From contig DDQN01000073.1 in the NCBI GenBank assembly GCA_002342685.1, positions 1-24,307 of the forward strand: a stretch of 24,307 nucleotides of DNA, given 5' to 3'. The position numbers and the translations under genes are program-made. Every line of letters starts with the position of its first letter. Position 1 is the first letter of the stretch. Below, in pieces: positions 1-6,578 of the stretch. The notes beneath the pieces were generated by a model. The model saw only the letters and a list, made by a program, of their open reading frames with translations. It searched no databases and had not been told where the DNA came from. This DNA comes from Vibrio sp. UBA2441 (GTDB taxonomy: Bacteria > Pseudomonadota > Gammaproteobacteria > Enterobacterales > Vibrionaceae).

Positions 1-17
1 CTTAAGTGAACGGCATT

Positions 18-40
18 ACCAGTTTATCTGGTCTTTTTTT
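18..40 (+). terminator. Intrinsic terminator of an upstream plus-strand gene
   Basis: A short stem, ACCAG and CTGGT around a 5-base loop (18-32), is followed by a run of T on the plus strand. It would end a plus-strand gene lying left of the window. It overlaps the very end of the convergent minus-strand gene, and there is no matching T-run on the minus strand. Confidence 0.65.
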
Positions 41-218
41 ATTCTTTCTCTGCACCGTGTTCTGAGACAAACTGTTTGATAAAGCGTCGAACTTCACGGG
101 CTGCTGAAGTATCTAGATCTTCACATAAAGAGACAAACGTGTCTCTTTGCTCGCCATTGATTCTAATAATCAGCTGGCTATCTTTCTTATTGGACTCTTT
201 TTTACGTTTAGTGTTCAC
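39..218 (-). CDS. Small ribbon-helix-helix-like DNA-binding protein
   Basis: This encodes 59 residues. A lysine/arginine-rich N-terminal arm is followed by a strand-like stretch (SQLIIRIN) and two predicted helices (RDTFVSLCEDL and SAAREVRRFIKQFV), the layout of the CopG/Arc ribbon-helix-helix fold, in which two chains pair to put a beta-ribbon in the DNA major groove. I chose the GTG at 218 because a good Shine-Dalgarno sequence (GAAGGT) sits 6 bases upstream; a longer frame from a TTG at 245 has no such support. A palindrome, TGTATATACA, lies at 235-244, just upstream of this start, and could be the site it binds. The gene appears to stand alone. The fold assignment is by pattern only, and the target is unknown. 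Confidence 0.6.
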   Translation of the reverse strand: MNTKRKKESNKKDSQLIIRINGEQRDTFVSLCEDLDTSAAREVRRFIKQFVSEHGAEKE

Positions 219-234
219 GTCAACACCTTCGTTA

Positions 235-244
235 TGTATATACA
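235..244. promoter_or_regulatory. Palindrome TGTATATACA upstream of the RHH gene
   Basis: This perfect 10-bp palindrome lies 17-26 bases upstream of the chosen GTG start of the small RHH-like gene. The same decamer is the core of a 16-bp palindrome upstream of the neighbouring acetyltransferase gene. A role as an operator is inferred only from position and recurrence. Confidence 0.3.
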
Positions 245-345
245 ACGGCTAGAACTCTATATGCGTTACAGGTTTCTAGTCAATGATTGAATCAAATAAA
301 TGATGCTTATGTAGAATTCCTGACCAGAAATTGTACACCAATTAA

Positions 346-816
346 TCACGAGACTTTTTTTTCAAGAATAATGTCTGGCAATCCTTGCTCATTGGAAGAA
401 GCATCACGCGTGAATTTTACTTTAAAACCTCTATTTAGGTAAAAAGCGGTAGCATGTGTATTGAGTTCAAAACAAGCGGTTTTGATATGAGTAAATTTAG
501 AATTCGAAATTGCTTCATTTAACAAAGAAGAACCCGCGCCACGTTTTAAAAAACCAGGTTTGATATAAAGTTGGTCAATCCATGTATCAATGCCGCGATC
601 ACTACTGGCACAGACACCAATAGCCTGTTCGTTCGTTATTGCAAGCCAAACATTAGATTTTGGTAAAAGAGTCTCTTTAATCCAGCGGACCATTTCTTTG
701 TCGTTGTATGAAATTGGAGCGTAAGGGAGGTATTCGTTTCGTGATTCGACAATTATCTCTTTGATGCTATTAACATCTTTCAGACCCGCTTTTTTCAAGG
801 TAACAACCATAATCAT
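346..816 (-). CDS. GNAT-family N-acetyltransferase
   Basis: The product has about 156 residues, the usual size of a single GNAT domain, which moves an acetyl group from acetyl-CoA to an amine. Residues VTLKKAGLKDVNSIKEI form the opening strand and helix. IDQLYIKPGFLKRGAGSSLLNEAI is the acetyl-CoA binding motif A, with the R/Q-x-x-G-x-G/A type turn seen here as KRGAGS. ACFELNTHATAFYLNRGFK is motif B with the usual N..A..FY..GF pattern. Starts at 816 and 810 are both possible; neither has a strong ribosome binding site. The frame could extend to 876, but that would run through a palindrome at 826-841 and give an N-terminus foreign to the family. The substrate cannot be told from the sequence. 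Confidence 0.85.
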   Translation of the reverse strand: MIMVVTLKKAGLKDVNSIKEIIVESRNEYLPYAPISYNDKEMVRWIKETLLPKSNVWLAITNEQAIGVCASSDRGIDTWIDQLYIKPGFLKRGAGSSLLNEAISNSKFTHIKTACFELNTHATAFYLNRGFKVKFTRDASSNEQGLPDIILEKKVS

Positions 817-825
817 TTCAATATT

Positions 826-841
826 CAATGTATATACATTG
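826..841. promoter_or_regulatory. 16-bp perfect palindrome upstream of the GNAT gene
   Basis: CAATGTATATACATTG reads the same on both strands and lies about 10 bases upstream of the likely acetyltransferase start. It contains the decamer TGTATATACA that also precedes the RHH-like gene at 235-244. It is a candidate repressor site; this is inference. Confidence 0.35.
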
Positions 842-890
842 TATGTCAAAATAGGTTGGATATATGCGTATGTCAACCGTCAAACAAATT

Positions 891-931
891 CTTCGTGGCG
901 CCAATCAAAAATTCTGAACGGCACCACGAAG
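891..931. repeat. Inverted repeat with 12-bp arms, 11 of 12 paired
   Basis: Arms at 891-902 and 920-931 (CTTCGTGGCGCC and GGCACCACGAAG) pair except for one C-A mismatch around a 17-base loop. It sits downstream of the minus-strand gene that ends at 965 and upstream of the acetyltransferase gene. No clean T-run follows on either strand, so it is a poor terminator. It may protect the 3' end of the upstream message or be a protein-binding site. Confidence 0.45.
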
Positions 932-964
932 CGAATGCTACTGCATTGTATACAGTGTCATCTA

Positions 965-1405
965 TTATTTAATGAACACTTCTTTGAAATCACGTTTCAA
1001 AAGAGGGTCTCTACGCGCTTTTTTTACTTGTTTGACCATATCTTTAACGCAGTTATGCAGAACTTGGTCTAATAGCTGTGCACGATACTCTTCCTGCTCG
1101 CTCTCGTTCATATCTTTTGGAAGTTCTAGTGTTTGGTATTCTTCCATAAAATTAACGCCTGCGAACGCTTGGCTAACAGAGATCAGCGCATGGAACTGTT
1201 CAAAGTTATCAAGCACATTTTGTGCACTAGCTGGCAGGCTATCCCAAGACTCTCTCACTGCCTGCTCAGAAACTTCGTGGATAGAAACCACCATCGTTAG
1301 CATCTGTTCTGGTACTTGATCAAACTCTATGACTTTTCTTAATTCTGGTGAGATTTGGTCAAGGCTAATGGTTTCTTGTTGCTCTTGTGTATTTTCAATA
1401 GACAT
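965..1405 (-). CDS. Unrecognised 146-residue cytoplasmic protein
   Basis: I do not recognise this family. The product has no signal peptide or membrane segment. It is acidic in its N-terminal half (EQQETISLDQISPELRKVIEFDQ) and strongly basic near the C-terminus (VKQVKKARRDPLLKRDFKEVF), and it is predicted to be nearly all helical. The ATG at 1405 is preferred because a purine-rich GAAGAAAA lies about 6 bases upstream; the longer frame from 1453 adds a stretch unlike the rest. It is flanked by the cold-shock gene upstream and the acetyltransferase gene downstream, both on the same strand, but the gaps and a terminator suggest separate transcripts. It is probably a conserved Vibrio hypothetical protein. 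Confidence 0.7.
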   Translation of the reverse strand: MSIENTQEQQETISLDQISPELRKVIEFDQVPEQMLTMVVSIHEVSEQAVRESWDSLPASAQNVLDNFEQFHALISVSQAFAGVNFMEEYQTLELPKDMNESEQEEYRAQLLDQVLHNCVKDMVKQVKKARRDPLLKRDFKEVFIK

Positions 1406-1565
1406 AAATTTTTCTTCGTTTCTGATTAAGTGTCTAATGCTAAAAAGAACCACAGAAAAGTCAATAGCAACTGCTTTTAACCGTTAAAAGAAAGCACAAT
1501 TTAGGGTTAATTAGGTGACACTGTAGCGTCGAGGGCGGGAGTTTTGGTTTTGTTTAATTATTATT

Positions 1566-1593
1566 GACGAAAAAGCCACCATCTCAGGTGGCT
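1566..1593 (-). terminator. Intrinsic terminator of the cold-shock gene
   Basis: On the minus strand a perfect 7-bp stem, AGCCACC and GGTGGCT (1574-1580 and 1587-1593), with a 6-base loop is followed by a run of T. It lies about 20 bases past the stop of the cold-shock gene. Confidence 0.85.
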
Positions 1594-1615
1594 CAGAAAT
1601 TCTTGTATAACTATA

Positions 1616-1828
1616 TCAGAGGGCGTCAACGTCTTCTGCTTGTGGACCTTTTTGTCCGCTAGTTACTACAAACGATACATGTTGACCGTCTTCCAGATTA
1701 CGGCGTCCAGTTCCGCTGATCGCAGAGAAGTGAACAAATACATCCTTCCCGCCATTTTCGGGGGTGATGAAGCCAAATCCTTTGTCTTGATTAAACCACT
1801 TTACAGTGCCTTTGATTTTTTCACTCAT
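1616..1828 (-). CDS. CspA-family cold-shock protein
   Basis: The product has 70 residues, the standard size of a single cold-shock domain, a five-stranded beta-barrel that binds single-stranded RNA and DNA and melts secondary structure in messages at low temperature. Both nucleic-acid motifs are present: RNP1 as KGFGFI (residues 16-21) and RNP2 as VFVHF, with the WFN leader motif before them. The loop after RNP2 reads SGTGRRNLEDGQ, whereas most paralogues have a QGNGFKTLAEGQ-like loop, so the aromatic residue usual there is lost. The ATG at 1828 gives the classical N-terminus; a longer frame to 1861 is not supported. The long AT-rich region upstream could hold a leader, as in other cold-shock genes, but I see no clear cold box. 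Confidence 0.95.
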   Translation of the reverse strand: MSEKIKGTVKWFNQDKGFGFITPENGGKDVFVHFSAISGTGRRNLEDGQHVSFVVTSGQKGPQAEDVDAL

Positions 1829-1970
1829 AATAAACTCTATGTAGGTAAGTAACTGATGCAAAAGTACATCAACAAATTTACGTTACAATAACAATTAACC
1901 TTGTTCCAGTTAAAATACGATGAATTTATTAAGATGTGATCTATATATGATGAGAATAGGTCAAAGTTGT

Positions 1971-2417
1971 TTAATTCATATCATTGTAGAGTTTAGAAAA
2001 TTCTTCATAGCGATTTCTATTTACTCCAGCATCGCTATAACCGACTCTTGATTGAGAGCGATAATGAATAAGATTTTTGTCCATATCGAAATAAATCTCA
2101 ATGTCATCGTTATATTTCATTGTAGGGGTAGTAAATACGACATGAATATATTGATCGCTTGCGGAGGCTATATGGTTACTGCTCATTTGAGACAAGACTT
2201 TGTTTACATTTTTTTTGGCCGTACCTAGGTCAGCGAATGAAATAGGCATTACTTTTTTTTCCTCTACCTCTGTTTGCGACGATACAGCGTTGGGTGAAGA
2301 AGGCATAGGAGCGAGTTTTCCTTCGGATACGCCCAAATAGGAAGGCATGGCGTTATTCTTATATACCATATATGCGACAAGTATGATGACGATGCTGAGT
2401 GCAATTTTATAAATCAT
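1971..2417 (-). CDS. DUF1499-domain membrane-anchored protein
   Basis: The product has 148 residues. Residues 4-19 are a hydrophobic helix that would anchor it to the inner membrane with the rest outside the cytoplasm. The DUF1499 signature is clear: a PNxVSSQ element at 43-49 and the core IEIYFDMDKNLIHYRSQS, then RVGYSDAGVNRNRYEEF, between residues 107 and 140. In the family the first element is usually PNCVSS; here the cysteine is alanine. The role of DUF1499 is unknown. An AAGGA ribosome binding site precedes the ATG. It follows the diguanylate cyclase gene on the same strand after a 180-base gap, so joint transcription is possible but not shown. Confidence 0.85.
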   Translation of the reverse strand: MIYKIALSIVIILVAYMVYKNNAMPSYLGVSEGKLAPMPSSPNAVSSQTEVEEKKVMPISFADLGTAKKNVNKVLSQMSSNHIASASDQYIHVVFTTPTMKYNDDIEIYFDMDKNLIHYRSQSRVGYSDAGVNRNRYEEFSKLYNDMN

Positions 2418-2597
2418 TACTGAAATCCTTTCAATTGTGAGGATATTTATTCAAGTCTTAAACGTTACCGTTTTTATTAAGCTTAAACAATGTTAGGTGA
2501 TACTTAAATGTGGTTAGCAGGATATTGGTAGCACACAGAGGGGCAACAACCTAGCTAGATAAACGCAATATTAAATAGCTAGCCAAGCAGTATATAT

Positions 2598-3884
2598 CTA
2601 ATAGGAAACGCGATTTCTGCCTGTTTTTTTCGCTTTATATAAAGCAGTGTCTGCCGCTTTTAAAACGTGAGTTGGGTTTTTGGTATCAAAGCTGTCAGCA
2701 ACGCCAATACTAATAGTTACATTTACCTTCTTAGGTTGTACAGATGTACCTCGTTTAATCATACCAACTTTACCTTTCATTCTATTTTCTTGATTCCGAA
2801 GTGCCATTTCGTAATTGGCAATGGTGTCCCGTAACTCCTCTAAATAATCGAGAGCTTCATCAGTGAACTTCCCTTTAAATAATACGGTAAACTCCTCACC
2901 GCCATAGCGGTATACCTTAGCACGTCCCCCGATCTTGGTCATTTGATTGGCGACTAATTTTAATACATCATCGCCAATCGCGTGGCCATGAGTATCGTTG
3001 AACTTTTTGAAATGATCGACATCTAGCATGGCAATCGTATATTTTTTCCCTAGATGCTTCATCTCAGTTTCTAAGGCACGGCGTCCAGGTATGTTGGTTA
3101 GTTGGTCTAAGTAGGCTAACTCATGACTAGTGGTCATTATGAGGATGATTAACAAAATGCCTGCAATAGAAAAAAGAATAGTGGAGATATAGGGAAACTG
3201 TATAAGCACAAAGGTAATAGTAGACATACACAATGCGATGTATATGGCGACGTCAGTAACTTTATTCTTATTGAGTACAAAAATACCGAAAAGACCTAAA
3301 CAGAAGAAATTGTACAATACAATAACAAACGGTAATCGTGATATTTGAGGTACTTCAAACAATATGCTTTGCCATACGTCACTGAAACCGTTCTCTTCGA
3401 TATGCTGAACGAATAAAGCTCCCCATGCGAGCATAGCAATCATAAGACTCATGAACTTCAGTCCTGAAGATGAAAAAAAACGTTTTTCCGGGAAAAGATA
3501 AACGGAAACAAACGCAACAGGCAAAGTGGACGCGAGCAAAACATATTCTATCTTAGTGGTACCGTAGCTGAGGGGGAATTGTAATCTAGTTTGAATAATC
3601 CAATAGGACACCCCCATAGCAACGGCGATCATACCCATTCTACCTTGGTTAAAGCTCTGACAAAGGACGAGGCAAATGGTGAATAACAAGTAGGGGAATT
3701 GAACAGCTAGGTTAAAGTTCGTTTCAACCATTTGTGTGATTTCATTAATGTCGATAAATAGCACAGCTATAAACAATAGCGGAAAAAATAGCCTGAATAG
3801 ATTTGAGTGTATAAATGACATTGATACGTGCGCAACTAACGAAATTAAAATCTTAATGATCTTATGTTTTTGGTGGCTAAGCAT
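2598..3884 (-). CDS. Membrane diguanylate cyclase (GGEEF) without an I-site
   Basis: The enzyme should make cyclic di-GMP from two GTP. Residues 1-250 hold about seven or eight hydrophobic segments forming an integral membrane sensor; residues 255-428 are a GGDEF domain with DVDHFKKFNDTHGHAIGDD (metal and base binding, 288-306) and the active-site GGEEF at 328-332. The product-inhibition site RxxD, which should lie five residues before the GGEEF, is absent: the local sequence is GGRAKVYRY. The stretch ENRMKGKVGMIKRG before the last part of the domain is a basic insert. The close of the domain (SIGVA, ADTALYKAKKTGRNRV) is intact, so the enzyme looks active. The start at 3884 lacks a good ribosome binding site. 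It is divergent from the ComFB-like gene. Confidence 0.92.
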   Translation of the reverse strand: MLSHQKHKIIKILISLVAHVSMSFIHSNLFRLFFPLLFIAVLFIDINEITQMVETNFNLAVQFPYLLFTICLVLCQSFNQGRMGMIAVAMGVSYWIIQTRLQFPLSYGTTKIEYVLLASTLPVAFVSVYLFPEKRFFSSSGLKFMSLMIAMLAWGALFVQHIEENGFSDVWQSILFEVPQISRLPFVIVLYNFFCLGLFGIFVLNKNKVTDVAIYIALCMSTITFVLIQFPYISTILFSIAGILLIILIMTTSHELAYLDQLTNIPGRRALETEMKHLGKKYTIAMLDVDHFKKFNDTHGHAIGDDVLKLVANQMTKIGGRAKVYRYGGEEFTVLFKGKFTDEALDYLEELRDTIANYEMALRNQENRMKGKVGMIKRGTSVQPKKVNVTISIGVADSFDTKNPTHVLKAADTALYKAKKTGRNRVSY

Positions 3885-3946
3885 AACGGGAAACTTGAGA
3901 TTTAAAAACCTCTAAATGGTGGGAAATGTGGTTAAATCTGCATTTT

Positions 3947-4002
3947 TCATATAAAAAATATGAGATAGGTAGGCGACACGCTTTTTAGTTTCCTATCATA
4001 AT
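3947..4002. promoter_or_regulatory. Divergent control region with two inverted repeats
   Basis: Between the diguanylate cyclase and ComFB-like starts lie TCATAT-5-ATATGA (3947-3963) and GATAGG-22-CCTATC (3964-3997). A plausible -10 for the rightward gene is CATAAT at 3997-4002, with a weak GCGACA 18 bases upstream. These are visual matches only. Confidence 0.3.
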
Positions 4003-4038
4003 GGTAATTTAAGTCGGACATACTAACGGAGTTTGAAC

Positions 4039-4404
4039 ATGCAGATAAGTATTGAAGTGCATAACTATATGGAAACACTTGTAGGTGCGCACTTAGCAGA
4101 AGACGAATACACAAGCAAATATGACCATGAACAACTCGCGGATCTTGCGTGCCTGTCTTTAAACCAGTTACGTCCAGTATATATAAGATACGACATCGAT
4201 TTTTTATCTCGCCTTCCAGAAGGCAAGTTGATGCAATTTCAGGCTCAAGTTTCTGATGCTGTCATCGCGGCTGAAACGATGATAAGTGACGATCGACGTC
4301 GTGAGCGCATCGAAGAAGAGATCATCATGGCCGATGACGATGTTGAAGGTGATGATCGTGATCTGGAGTGGTACGAACAGCCAATTTTGAGTAAGAAACC
4401 TTAG
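4039..4404 (+). CDS. ComFB-like protein, candidate cyclic dinucleotide receptor
   Basis: The product has 121 residues and resembles the late competence ComFB family: the helix VHNYMETLVGAHL at the N-terminus, then DLACLSLNQLRPVYIRYDID, equivalent to the family core C-x-x-DI-x-ALALNxLPPRYV. ComFB proteins from Bacillus and cyanobacteria have been reported as receptors for cyclic dinucleotides. The cysteine pairs seen in some members are reduced here to one cysteine. The C-terminal third is very acidic (IEEEIIMADDDVEGDDRDLEWYE). ATG 4039 is chosen over an in-frame TTG at 4033 because GGAG lies 7 bases upstream of the ATG. The HlyU-like gene follows after 17 bases, so the two form an operon. The nearby divergent diguanylate cyclase suggests a signal maker and receptor pair, which is inference. 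Confidence 0.75.
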   Translation: MQISIEVHNYMETLVGAHLAEDEYTSKYDHEQLADLACLSLNQLRPVYIRYDIDFLSRLPEGKLMQFQAQVSDAVIAAETMISDDRRRERIEEEIIMADDDVEGDDRDLEWYEQPILSKKP

Positions 4405-4421
4405 GTATCAAGGAGTATAAG

Positions 4422-4697
4422 GTGGGATTATTTTCTAAGTTGTTTGGGGCTAAAGAGAAACCTCAGCAGCAAGTAGAACCGATTGAGTATAAAGGGTTCT
4501 TAATTTATCAGGAGTCCATTGCTGAGTCAGGTCAATATAGAATTGCAGGGCGAATCATCCAAGAAGTCGATGGAGAAACAAAAGAGCATCGATTTATTAG
4601 GTCTGACGTAGTGTCTTCTGAGCAAGCGGCTAATGATTTGATGTTGCGAAAAGCAAAGATGTTTATTGACCAAATGAACGGAAAGATTTTTGACTGA
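4422..4697 (+). CDS. Small HlyU-family (PF10115) protein
   Basis: The product has 91 residues. The motif order matches the small HlyU family of COG5453: an amphipathic N-terminus (GLFSKLFGAKEK), then VEPIEYKGFLIYQESI, then GQYRIAGRIIQEVDGETKEHRFIRSDVVSSEQAA, then a helix KAKMFIDQ. The family name is borrowed; it is not the winged-helix HlyU that controls Vibrio haemolysins, and no helix-turn-helix is visible. The function is unknown. It starts at GTG 4422 with a strong AAGGAG about 8 bases upstream and follows the ComFB-like gene closely. A strong terminator lies about 60 bases downstream. Confidence 0.85.
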   Translation: MGLFSKLFGAKEKPQQQVEPIEYKGFLIYQESIAESGQYRIAGRIIQEVDGETKEHRFIRSDVVSSEQAANDLMLRKAKMFIDQMNGKIFD

Positions 4698-5032
4698 TTA
4701 AAAATGCGTCTAAATCACAGGTTTTAGCTCGTAGAGTTTGATTTTCATCATGATTTTAAGAACCATTAGCGTATATGCTGATGGTTCTTTTTTTAAATTT
4801 AGCTATTGCTAAAGCAATTTGGAACCTTGAGCGAGAGTTGGTAAATCGAGTTTCTGGTTCGACCTCTGCTTAGTAACTATTTCGTTGTTTTTTTACTAAG
4901 TTAAAGCGAGAATCCAAGCTTTATAAAGGTTCATTGTTATTAAATGTCGTATATTTTTTACATGAAACTTTAAGTTAATATCATCGCTCAATTTAAACAA
5001 ACAATTCATTGTGCCAATAGTAGGGAATAACT
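4698..5032. other. Intergenic region before pntA
   Basis: This 335-base gap holds the terminator of the preceding operon at 4758-4795 and then AT-rich DNA that must contain the pntA promoter. I could not pick a convincing -35/-10 pair. A TAGGGAA ribosome binding site precedes the pntA ATG. No further gene or known riboswitch pattern was seen. Confidence 0.6.
4758..4795 (+). terminator. Intrinsic terminator of the ComFB/HlyU-like operon
   Basis: A 12-bp stem, AGAACCATTAGC with GCTGATGGTTCT (one G-T pair), around a 6-base loop is followed by seven T. Confidence 0.92.
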
Positions 5033-6568
5033 ATGCAGATTGGTGTGCCTAGAGAGATACTCGCGGGTGAAACACGAGTTGCTGCGACGCCGAAATCGGT
5101 AGAGCAGCTTATTAAACTAGGATTCGACGTTTCTGTTGAATCCGATGCTGGTTTGTTAGCCAGCTTTGACAATGCAGCTTATGAAGCTGTGGGTGCTTCG
5201 GTTAATAACGCTGAAGATATTTGGAACGCAGACCTTATTTTTAAAGTTAACGCACCTTCTGATAATGAGATCGAGCAGCTCAATGAAGGCGCCAGTTTAG
5301 TTTGCTTTATTTGGCCAGCCCAAAATCCAGAGCTGATGGAAAAGCTTTCTAGCAAAAACATCAATGTAATGGCAATGGATTCGGTGCCAAGAATTTCTAG
5401 AGCTCAAGCATTAGATGCATTAAGTTCTATGGCAAATATCGCGGGCTATCGCGCTGTGGTAGAAGCGGCACATGAGTTTGGTCGATTCTTTACCGGCCAA
5501 ATTACAGCAGCAGGTAAAGTTCCACCGGCAAAAGTACTTGTTGCTGGTGCGGGTGTTGCTGGTCTTGCAGCTATAGGTGCCGCAGGCAGCCTTGGTGCCG
5601 TCGTCAGAGCCTTTGACGTTCGTCCAGAAGTAAAAGAGCAAGTTCAGTCTATGGGCGCTGATTTCCTTGAAGTTGACTTTAAGGAAGACACGAGCGCAGG
5701 CGACGGTTACGCAAAAGAAATGTCTGACGAGTTCAACAAGAAAGCAGAAGAGCTTTATGCTGAACAAGCGAAAGACGTTGATATCATCATTACTACGGCA
5801 TTAATTCCAGGAAGACCAGCGCCTAAGCTTATTACCAAAGAAATGGTCGATAGCATGAACGCGGGTAGTGTCATCGTTGACCTTGCTGCAGCGAATGGTG
5901 GTAACTGTGAATACACCATTGCTGACAAAGTAATTACTACAGACAATGGCGTGAAGATCATTGGTTATACCGATATGGTTGGGCGTTTGCCTACTCAATC
6001 TTCTCAATTATACGCCACTAACTTGGTTAACCTTGTAAAGCTTCTTTGCAAAGAGAAAGATGGCAAGATCAATATAGATTTTGAAGATGTTGTACTTCGT
6101 GGTGTTACCGTTGTAAAAGAAGGTGAAGTCACCTGGCCTGCGCCACCAATTCAGGTATCAGCTCAACCTCAGGTAAAATCTGAAGAAGTTAAGCCTATTG
6201 AAAGAAAAGTAGCAGAACCTGTTTCTCCAGTTAAAAAAATGCTTGGTATCGCTGCAGCGATTGGTGCATTCGCTTGGGTTGCAAGTGTTGCTCCTGCCGA
6301 ATTCTTGTCCCACTTTACTGTATTTGTTCTCGCTTGTGTTGTTGGATATTACGTCGTATGGAATGTGACTCATTCTTTACATACGCCATTAATGTCAGTA
6401 ACCAATGCTATTTCAGGCATTATCGTTGTAGGTGCGTTGTTACAGATTGGACAGGGGAATACTGCTGTTTCCATTCTATCTTTCATCGCTGTGTTAATTG
6501 CAAGCATAAACATTTTTGGTGGCTTTACAGTTACTAAACGCATGCTTGAAATGTTCCGTAAAGACTAA
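5033..6568 (+). CDS. pntA: NAD(P) transhydrogenase subunit alpha
   Basis: PntA and PntB form the inner-membrane transhydrogenase, which uses proton inflow to drive hydride transfer from NADH to NADP+. The 511-residue length matches the E. coli protein. Domain I (1 to about 380) opens with MQIGVPREI and has the NAD-binding turn GAGVAGLAAIGAAGSLGA near residues 170-190, the RPEVKEQV segment, and the mobile loop near DGYAKEMSDEF. After a charged linker (about 375-400) come four membrane helices, including the conserved VTNAISG stretch before the last two. The start has a TAGGGAA site. pntB begins 10 bases after the stop, so they are one operon. The pair probably supplies NADPH and helps balance cofactors. 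Confidence 0.98.
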   Translation: MQIGVPREILAGETRVAATPKSVEQLIKLGFDVSVESDAGLLASFDNAAYEAVGASVNNAEDIWNADLIFKVNAPSDNEIEQLNEGASLVCFIWPAQNPELMEKLSSKNINVMAMDSVPRISRAQALDALSSMANIAGYRAVVEAAHEFGRFFTGQITAAGKVPPAKVLVAGAGVAGLAAIGAAGSLGAVVRAFDVRPEVKEQVQSMGADFLEVDFKEDTSAGDGYAKEMSDEFNKKAEELYAEQAKDVDIIITTALIPGRPAPKLITKEMVDSMNAGSVIVDLAAANGGNCEYTIADKVITTDNGVKIIGYTDMVGRLPTQSSQLYATNLVNLVKLLCKEKDGKINIDFEDVVLRGVTVVKEGEVTWPAPPIQVSAQPQVKSEEVKPIERKVAEPVSPVKKMLGIAAAIGAFAWVASVAPAEFLSHFTVFVLACVVGYYVVWNVTHSLHTPLMSVTNAISGIIVVGALLQIGQGNTAVSILSFIAVLIASINIFGGFTVTKRMLEMFRKD

Positions 6569-6578
6569 GGAGATATAC

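Noticed and set aside
4422..4697. Identity as the haemolysin regulator HlyU
   Set aside because: The Vibrio haemolysin activator is a winged-helix ArsR-type protein. This gene matches only the unrelated small family that carries the same name.
5420..6373. Several minus-strand frames of 60-115 codons opposite pntA
   Set aside because: They are shadows of a highly conserved gene, without start signals or recognisable domains.
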